The translations under genes and the position numbers were made by a program. The notes under the pieces are model-generated. The model was not told where the DNA came from. It did no database searches and worked only from the letters and a program-made list of their open reading frames with translations. Positions 56,301 to 64,000 of a stretch of 64,000 nucleotides of DNA are shown here, piece after piece. The DNA is from Stenopsyche tienmushanensis (taxonomy: Eukaryota > Arthropoda > Insecta > Trichoptera > Stenopsychidae). Location of the stretch: assembly GCA_008973525.1 (NCBI GenBank), contig WACJ01000078.1, forward strand, positions 930,001 to 994,000, written 5' to 3'. The first letter of the stretch is position 1. Every line of letters begins with the position of its first letter.

Positions 56301-59300
56301 ACTTTTTCATCAATGTATGTGTACTGGACTCATACCTCTCTATGTTGATCCGCAGCCTAGTTCAAATACGCCTCAAGTAAGTATTTTTAAATATAACTTA
56401 TTCGTTTAAATATCGAATATATCGATAGCATTGCGCCAGTACTAAATAAACTTAAATTTGACAAAATGTATGCATTAAACATAGACAAGACCTATTCCAG
56501 ATTGTAACGTGCTTTCCCCGTGATTGACGGGGGTTACTTATAATCTTTCAGGAAATTTCACGTGAAATCGTATAATTTACTTTAGTAATTTTCTCACCGT
56601 TATTTTTAATTTATTTTTCAGCTCATTCAGCGACAAATACTGCTTTCCATTGCTTTGGAAGCCAGATTAATACAGTTTTTAGGAAAATGTGCATGCGACT
56701 GGGCGGCAGGTAGCCACACATCTATGGGATGCACTTTGCAATTTTTGCTAGACTGGTCCTGGAATCGAGCTTTAAGTCTCAAGCAAAATGGTGACCAAAT
56801 AACTGTTCCCCTTTTTAATCTCACTAGCACTACCCCTGATAGAAATTCAGTTCAGCATTTAGATAATTGTGTCCGTCAACTTGGGCACATCGGAACATTG
56901 TATAACATAGTGATCGATAAATGTTCATCATATATAATGCCAGAAAGTGAGTGGAATTATATTAAATTTGTAATATTAAATTGTATGACAAAGAAATATT
57001 TTTAATATATTCGTTTTATCAGGTGTAACTGAAATACGGCAACGTCAGAAAATCATCCAAATTGTCTCTCAATATTTTCAAGTTATCCAGTGGTTTTTGA
57101 ATGTTGGATTATTGCCGGAATTTAGGGTGGATCAAATGTTAGAGAGTACCGATGACAGACTTCCATATCCCATCGAGTCGTTAGTCAAATTCTATCAAAA
57201 CAGGTATGTATTTGTATAAGGATGATTTTTTTACAGCGTAAAAATATAATTAATAATGTAATCGTGTTTGAATAGACGGCTCAAACTTCACTGTTTAAAT
57301 GGAGAAAATCCGGCCAATGAAGATTTACAAAATAAAAGCAGTAAACAACTCTTTATTGATGAATTCATAAAAATGGAATGCTCTGAGAAAAAATTGAAAG
57401 CGTAAGTTTACGCGTTCATCATTTATAACTATATTTTTTTATTAATAACAAAATAATAAATAGAATAATTGAAAAACTATTTTAGATTATGGCTTGAAGA
57501 CGATAGTAGCATAAATGGCCTCTATCCTCCGCCTTCATTGCATTCATTATTAAAAGTTTATTTAATACCTGAAATTAAAGAAGAACACAAACATTCACTA
57601 ATTCTTTATGTATTAGTAGACTATGCAATGATGTTCGATGATGAAAGGTGAATTTATATATTTTATATTACTTATGCTCTTGTGGTTTTATTCATTTATC
57701 TGAACGCTTAACCCCAGGTCACTAATCATTAGTCTTACAAACAAATTAGCGATCCAGACGCACTCAGATGCACGCGTCAATCATCGTCATGCGATACGAT
57801 TAGTGATCTAGGGTTGATCAATTTTAAATTCATATTTTGACTTGTTATTTTAATAATACTGTTATACCATTTAGATACGAAGGTGTAATTAAACGTCTCA
57901 TGCAGTTTCCCACTATGTTTGGATTAAGTAACACTGCTATAAAAATAACGCAAGCATTTTGGCACTTGGACCATCGATACTTTCAGGTTTAATATTTTTA
58001 ATATTTATATTATATGCATATATACAGTGAAGCCTTGCTTAACTCTTTCACACCTCCGCCGCAGCGTGTGACAAGTTTGATAATAAACCAGGTTCAATAA
58101 ATGAACCTTAACACTGTTGATAGCACATAATATAGAATCTTATATAGATTTAAAGAAATCAAGTATAAACAACAAAGTAAAACTAAAGTACATTATTTTT
58201 CAGCTAGCATTAAATCAACTGCAATGTGTCCTAGCTGGAGGATGTCTTTCTCAGTGGCAACATAATGTTGTACTGTCCGCTCTTTTAGTTCAAAAAAAGA
58301 CACAATCTGCATTGCAATATCTTCACGTGCGAAAACCCTGCATTTCCACTCTTCACGCCAAGGAAAATGATCATTTTTCTAATGTCTATGATGATTGGGA
58401 TGCTTGCAGCAATCTTTATCTATCGCGTGGACTGGTATATGAAGCATTTAACTTGAACAAAGATTCCATTAAAAATTTCTCGCCTGATGTTCAAGAGGAG
58501 AGACTTAAAACTTTTTTTGAAGGTAACATTCATATTAACATTTAATTTATTGTGATAACAAGGACGCTTAGTTTAACCATTCATAAATATTTCAGGTTGC
58601 CGAAAAATGGGCTTGTTATCCAGAGTTATATTACTTCCTCTATGTCAGTTTGAAGAGAACCTATTCGTCAGGTTTTTAAAATCCTTGGATGATCCATATT
58701 CAAGTGATATATTAGTTTTATATTATTTGCATAGATCAAGGTAGGTTTTTTGTATTTGTACTTTGTATTTTTTTTTAAATAATCTCTATAAAACACATAA
58801 TTTTTTCAGGTTTATTGAAGCACAGCAAGTAAATGAAGAACTAAAGCGATTAACGAGTAAAGGTCAACTGCCGTATGACGTTACAAATTCTTTCTCTGCT
58901 CGCAAAGAGCACGTACACAAAACGGAGACAAGAGATCAACTTGTCGATTTATACTGTAAAACTTTACCGCCTATAACTAGACAGCTAGCGCAATATGCGA
59001 GTGCTAATGTTTTGGGACGCAAATGTAAGTTTGAGATACTTGTTTTCTTTTTAAATCTTTGTTATGGTTGTTCCGATTCATAAATAATTTATATTATAGA
59101 TGTTCTACCTACTCCGATGACTGTCAACGTGCAAATCAACAAATCCAAACCTGCTTGCTATAAATCATCGCTTTTGCAAGTAAGTATGATCGAAATATAT
59201 TGTATTCGTATCTTTTGTTCGCACTATGGAATCATTGTATTTTCAGCTATAACACATCTCTCTCTTTTGATATAATTCTTGAAATGTATTCCTTTTTCTA

Positions 59301-62300
59301 ATGTATGATCAGCAACTGTGAAGAAATAATCAATCCATACAAATATCATTTTAATACGAAGATTTCTGATGACCCGACTCCACTCCAAAGCTCTGATTTT
59401 AACGCTTTTTTTAAATAAATTCTTCGTTCTTGTACCATTTTTAATCTTAATTATCCTTTACAGGCTACAATAGATAAAGCTAGCGAAACATGGCTACAAA
59501 AACCAGGCGTAGCTAAAGGATTAAAACGCACATTCAAAATAGAAGAGACTCCCTTTTTATGTACACCGAAAATATCGAGAACATCATCAAGGTTCGTTTT
59601 TTAAATATTTTAATTGCATTTTACTGAAAAATATATTTATGTTTACAAAAAAAATAATCAATGATTTGATAACGTTTCTTTAATCTATCCAACAAATTGG
59701 TTTTTTTTTAAATAAAAGGTTTATATAAAGGACTACCGAGGATATTATTTGTTTCTTGAATCTTTATAAAAAAAAATGCTTTTAAATTATAAATGAAAAA
59801 AAAATACTCCTTTCTAGACTTGATTTTGTTGAAAAAATGAGTACTACTCCTGAAGAAACTCCGTCTAAGCGCCTCAAATTGATCGATGGTGCTTCGGATC
59901 AAATGAAGACTTCGTTTATTGATTATGAAAGTGTGAGCCCTAAACTTAAAAAAGAAATGGAAACATTATTACACACTCCATTGGTAGAAAGGAAACCAAA
60001 ATGGAGAAACAGTAGCAGTTACAGTGGAAGATATTCAACCGATAATGCTTCAACTCTCAGAGAAGCAACACCGCAGAGTATTTTAAAGGTACATCTTTTT
60101 TTTGCAATTTTCAATGCATACACGTCGTGCAATATTAATTATGCATTTGTATATTTCAATTATTAGGTTAGAAGTCTTCGAGAACGATTGGTGTCCTCGC
60201 CTATTGACGAAAAACATTTGGCAGAAACCGATGATGAAATAGAAACCGGAAGTCAATATACACAATCAGATAATTTATCAAGGTAGGTTTATTTTTTAAA
60301 AAAATACTGGAAAAGCGCAAGCGATCTTGCGAAAATGAATGACGGGATTGCCATTCCTAATCATCAATTTTCATATCATTGAGTAAATTTGAGTGACGAA
60401 ACGCGAATAATTACGCCACTCTAACATGTAGTAGTAGTAGTAGGCGCTTGTAACGAGATGTCGACCAAGTTTCTAAGATCAAAGCGCAATTGTCTGAAAC
60501 AGATGTCCAGTCATAAAAAGTAGCGTGTAAAGAAGGTGCAGATAGCCCAAGTGAATCAGTCTTTAGCTGGAGTTCAGACTTCGATTTCTCGTCAGCTAAT
60601 CCTGATCTCATAACTGTGGTCTTTATCTTGGCGTAATATTAAAAATTTTATAGCTAAATAGAGTGATATAGAAGTAAGATGCCGAATAGAAGTTGCACGT
60701 GCAGTAATTAATAAAATGAGGACCTTCTGTGATGACAATATGAACCTCAAACTCAAGACAAAGAATGATCAAATGCTACATATGGTCAGCTCTTCTGTAT
60801 GGCTGTGAAACATGGAATCTGAACATTATGAATCGACTAGAAGCATTCGAAATGTGGATACACAGAAGAATGCTTCATATATCCTGGGCCGACATGATCA
60901 CTAACACAGACGTAGTTAGAGAGCCAGAACCAAGAGAGAGCTGCTGACAAAAATCAAAAGGAGAAAAATATCATATCTGGATCATGTATTGCAATGAAAT
61001 AAATATCATCTTCGGTTGATACTGGAGGGCAAAGTAGAGGGAAGACGAGGAGGAGTAAGAAGTAGATGAGCTGGCTGCACAACATTAGAGAGTGGACGAA
61101 CTATTCCGAGTAGTGCAGGACAGAGAGGTCTACACCAGAGTGATTGCCAACATCGGGGAGACCTGACACGACACAGAAAGAAGAAGAATATTAAAATCAT
61201 GGAGTGAACAGTTGTATCGTCGTTGCCTCCAGTTTCCTCTTATGAGGACCTCTTCTACCGATAGTGAATGAATTCAGGGAGACCGTTCATTTGGAAGCGT
61301 AAGCCTCGGGGCAGGATACAGTTATGGAGCTGTGCCCGGCGCCTGGGCCCTTACATAGCAGATCCCTAGCGAAATTCTTGGAGTCCAATTATTCTCAGGG
61401 CGAGATTTCCCCGACCCACAGCTACAGCATCAGTAGCATCGGCGAGAAGGCTTTAATAGGGAATGAATTTCAAAGACCAGATCTTAATGACCACTTCTTT
61501 AATTCACTTTGGTTCGGCAGTCTCAAACTGAACGATTGAATTCTGACTTGAACTCTGAGGAATGTTTCATCGTCATGAGAATCAAATACCTGTTCTTTGC
61601 CATCGCATCCATCATATGATGCTTCCGTTCTTCTGGAATTGTCATCTGGTCAGCGACACGTGTAAGATTTCTAGTGGCATAGTTATCCGAGTTTTGCCAT
61701 TTTTTATGTAAAATAGATCTTTTTGGAAGAAAATCGGAAAACTAAAAGTCTTTCATGGCAATCCTGTTCTTTCCATGTTACACTTTAATATCTTCTATGG
61801 GCTATCATAATTAATTACTATTGGTTAAATAAAAACTCACCATGGTTACAATATTTTATTTAAAAAAATGAATGTTATTAAAATTCATAAATAAAGTAAC
61901 TCTAAAGCTCTCAAAGTGTTATCTAATACTTTAATGGTTTTTTTAGCTACTGTTGAATAGTAGGAACTATATAAAAATTAGTTAAAGAGGCTAGGAACTG
62001 TAATATTTTTGTTTCTATAAAAAAATTAAATTCTTTCAGGTCAATAAGATTTAATATACCTTCACGAAATAATACACCTTCAAGACATAACACTCCTTCG
62101 CCTTCTTCAGAATATACATCCGATCTGCACGATAGTTATACAGAGCTATGCGCTCAAAATTTAAGAAGCCACAATTATGTAAGTGCTTTTAAACTTTTTT
62201 TTTTTAATTATTTCAGAATATATTTTATGAATTTATTATTTATATAGATAAAACCACATGCAATAAGTGTATCCCCGCGTAAAAGTATTCATCAGTCGCA

Positions 62301-64000
62301 AGATTTAAATCATTCTCAAAATTACAGCAATCTTTCGACTATAAGTGAAAGGTATTTTTTTCTTGAGCGATATTATAAACATTTATTTTATCCAATATAA
62401 TATTTTCATTGTGCAATTTATTTTCATGAAGGGAATCATCTGTCACGGAAATATCTCCTAGTGTAAATGAAAAATCGGCAATTATTGAATCAGAGTGCAT
62501 TGAGATAAACGAATCAAATAATGTATCATTAAAATCAACCACGGCCCAATCGGAAGAAATCGAAAATAATAGTGTTTATATTCCGCCGAACATCGTATGT
62601 AAAGGACCGACGCCAAGGAGAAGCCTCAGACTATCAAAAACGCCCATTAAGAGTATAATTGAAACGAGGAAATACTCGTTATCAACGGACGATTCTGCAA
62701 GAAAGAAAAGGTAAAATAGTACATAAATATATTAACGCATAGAGCCCATTGGTGTCAGAAGTGGGATCATATGTTGAAGTCATTAGTAGTCTAAATTATT
62801 TTCAAATATTAAAGGACATATTAAATAACATGTAATAAATGTAAAGTTAATCTTAATTATTAGACAGTAAAATCAGTAATTATTAATGAGTACTATCTTG
62901 AAAAAATATTTAAAAGTAATGGCATTTTATATAAGTATACATTTTTTACATGCAATATATATTGAAAAATTGGAGCTCACTTCAGGAAGCAAATGCGCCC
63001 AAAATTCCTCCATAGGTTAATGTGTTAAGATACTCAAGACGCTTAGAATTGCTAGAAATTATTTTTTAAATTTGAAATGTGTATTAATTGTGCGTCTTCA
63101 TTGTTAACTTTATTTTGATTTATTTAGGTCCTCCCAGATACTTGAAATTGAAGCAAGGTCCTTCTTAAACCAATCATCCAAGTCTTTCATAAGAAGATCC
63201 CTTGAAAATAATTCTGAATTGATACAAACATCATTAACAGATACGTCAGTAACATCTACAGTGTTGAATAAATTTACAACTAATACTTCATTTTCACACA
63301 GTACCACTAAAATGAATGAAACTGATTCAAATAAAACATGCGTTTCAATTACTCTCGATAACTATTTCAATTCAATTTCACAAAATAGTAGTTTAAGACA
63401 ATCAAATTATAGTATTCTCGGCAGTGATGAATCTGAAGAAAATATATCCGACACATCGGACTGTAAAATTCACTTATCGAGTGATGCTAAAGAGAAAACA
63501 ACACATGATATTTGTGATGAAAGCTTAAACTCGGAAGTGATTGTTGATAATAAATCTAATGTTGAGAAGGATAGAGATGATAATGTCCAAGAAAAAACTA
63601 TTAGATTGGATGTAGATGTTATGTGTGATCAAGAAAGTTCATCTAATTTGGTTATTGATACTGAAGCCGATATTATAGAAGACGAAAAAGAGAAATGTGC
63701 CCAAGAAAACAACACAAAAATTGCTGTGGATTCGTTGGACGTTCAAGAAAATACATTGAATACAAATGTTGGTACGGAAACCGGCATTGACGATAGTGAA
63801 GAAAAATACGTCCAAGACGAATCTAAAAATAATTCCATTGAAAATTTACAGCAAAGCAAACATTTTGAATCTCAGTCAAATATCGATATAGATGTGAAAG
63901 AAAATAAAATATCGAGAAACAATATCGAAAATGATCCCAGTGTTACAGTAACCGACAACGCAGCTCATATCATGTCGCCCGGGGATTCAGATGGTGAGCA
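53317..64000 (+). CDS. ELYS / AHCTF1 nucleoporin and pore-assembly factor (3' end beyond window)
   Basis: ELYS binds chromatin and recruits the Nup107-160 Y-complex to start nuclear pore assembly after mitosis. Exons (GT-AG, phases agree): 53317-53419, 53833-53959, 54032-54328, 54592-54983, 55048-55197, 55280-55424, 55754-55870, 55945-56118, 56186-56376, 56622-56946, 57023-57203, 57276-57401, 57486-57647, 57875-57986, 58204-58522, 58596-58740, 58810-59024, 59100-59179, 59464-59591, 59818-60088, 60167-60282, 62040-62178, 62248-62351, 62432-62710, 63128 onward. About 1,756 residues are in the window. Residues 1-500 match the N-terminal beta-propeller (QLLIGL, IVIGFNIGAFQLWNL, CYLWIIHSTLD, LLFDIDQWYKEHMP). 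About 565-1090 is the helical ELYS domain (NQLQCVLAGGCLSQWQHNVV, ALQYLHVRKP). After about 1160 it is Ser/Thr/Lys-rich and disordered, with acidic repeats in the last exon. AT-hooks, if present, lie beyond the edge. An extra G at 54114/54115 breaks the frame in exon 3. Confidence 0.93.
53492..53782 (-). mobile_element. mariner deletion derivative in ELYS intron 1
   Basis: The left end CACTCAATAAGTTCGTAGGA is repeated, inverted, at the right end (CACTAAATAAGTTTGTAGGA on the minus strand). The minus strand encodes YFIQKKSAVEAHRVLVEAYG, then DYAHMERTR, the first HTH of a mariner transposase. So about 290 bp keep both ends and the N-terminal code only. The ends match the terminus at 18871 and the fragment at 55543. 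Confidence 0.75.
54368..54510 (-). mobile_element. mariner 3' end fragment in ELYS intron 3
   Basis: CGAGGGTCATTCAGAAAGTA at 54371 is the terminus shared with the element at 5463-5920. Reading away from it on the minus strand gives CLNLDGDYVEKWFNTFVKH, the typical mariner C-terminal NLDGDYVEK. The fragment is broken inside. Confidence 0.7.
55543..55700. mobile_element. mariner-end fragment in ELYS intron 6
   Basis: CATTCAATAAGTTTGCAGGA, then CTTATAAAACCGCTTTTTTT, follows the order of the 53492 element (GACTAATAAAACAACAGCTT). The opposite end was not found. Confidence 0.5.
57710..57815. mobile_element. 106-bp MITE-like inverted-repeat element in ELYS intron 13
   Basis: AACCCCAGGTCACTAATC on the left and the reverse complement AACCCTAGATCACTAATC on the right match at 16 of 18 positions. 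No ORF and no clear target duplication. It occurs once in the window. Confidence 0.6.
60640..61190 (+). pseudogene. RTE/craniofacial-type LINE reverse-transcriptase remnant in ELYS intron 21
   Basis: VARAVINKMRTFCDDNMNLK, then after a one-base shift IKCYIWSALLYGCETWNLNI, EAFEMWIHRRMLHISWADMI, then KIKRRKISYLDHVLQ, RLILEGKVEGRRGVRRS and HQSDCQHRGD in shifting frames. This is the region following the RT in widespread animal non-LTR elements with the LLYGCETW and RRMLxISW signatures. Several stops and shifts make it dead. It accounts for the middle of an intron of about 1.76 kb, the longest in the gene. Confidence 0.75.
62748..62771 (+). repeat. isolated retroelement primer-binding-like block in ELYS intron 24
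   Basis: TTGGTGTCAGAAGTGGGATC, preceded by CCCA. The TGGTGTCAGAAGT part is identical to the block after the LTR end at 41404 and in 37534-37549. It may mark a small LTR remnant. Nothing else of an element was recognised around it. Confidence 0.35.

Noticed and set aside
1..64000. A defence, toxin or biosynthetic gene system
   Set aside because: Apart from the kinase and ELYS, every protein-like stretch I could recognise is transposon-derived. No cluster of cooperating genes is present.

Overview
This is AT-rich eukaryotic nuclear DNA, almost certainly from an insect. The evidence is two protein-coding genes with short GT-AG introns and a dense background of decayed mariner, pogo, hAT, R1-clade LINE and LTR elements of insect type. 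I cannot place it to order or species. There are no prokaryotic operons, CRISPR arrays, rRNA genes or convincing tRNA genes.

Layout. Positions 1 to about 46,400 hold no host gene that I can support. The stretch is a graveyard of transposons and dispersed repeats, many inserted into one another. It contains at least ten mariner-type transposase remnants. One of them (20538-21778) is complete end to end, with terminal inverted repeats and TA flanks. It also contains a pogo/Tigger transposase fragment, a TA-flanked MITE family with seven copies or fragments, an hAT-type MITE cluster, four or five R1-like LINE remnants, and several candidate LTR families. Positions 46,400-48,600 are AT-rich intergenic DNA.

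The right-hand 15 kb is genic. An SBK-type serine/threonine kinase gene (48665-51343, + strand, seven coding exons, 699 residues) has an intact catalytic core and a tail of about 390 residues rich in Ser, Asn and Gln. About 2 kb downstream on the same strand is the gene for ELYS (AHCTF1), a nucleoporin and post-mitotic pore-assembly factor. It starts at 53317, has 25 exons in the window, and runs off the right edge inside a long exon. Its reading frame is open throughout except for a single extra base near 54114, which looks like an assembly error or a recent frameshift. Several ELYS introns carry transposon debris. The two genes have no known shared pathway.

I found no convincing new biological system. 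The most informative signals are the ELYS frameshift, two mariner copies that share one inactivating stop codon, several readable nested insertions, and an LTR family with a near-perfect GC-rich hairpin just before its poly(A) signal. Conceptual translations and splice joins were done by hand. No database search was possible.
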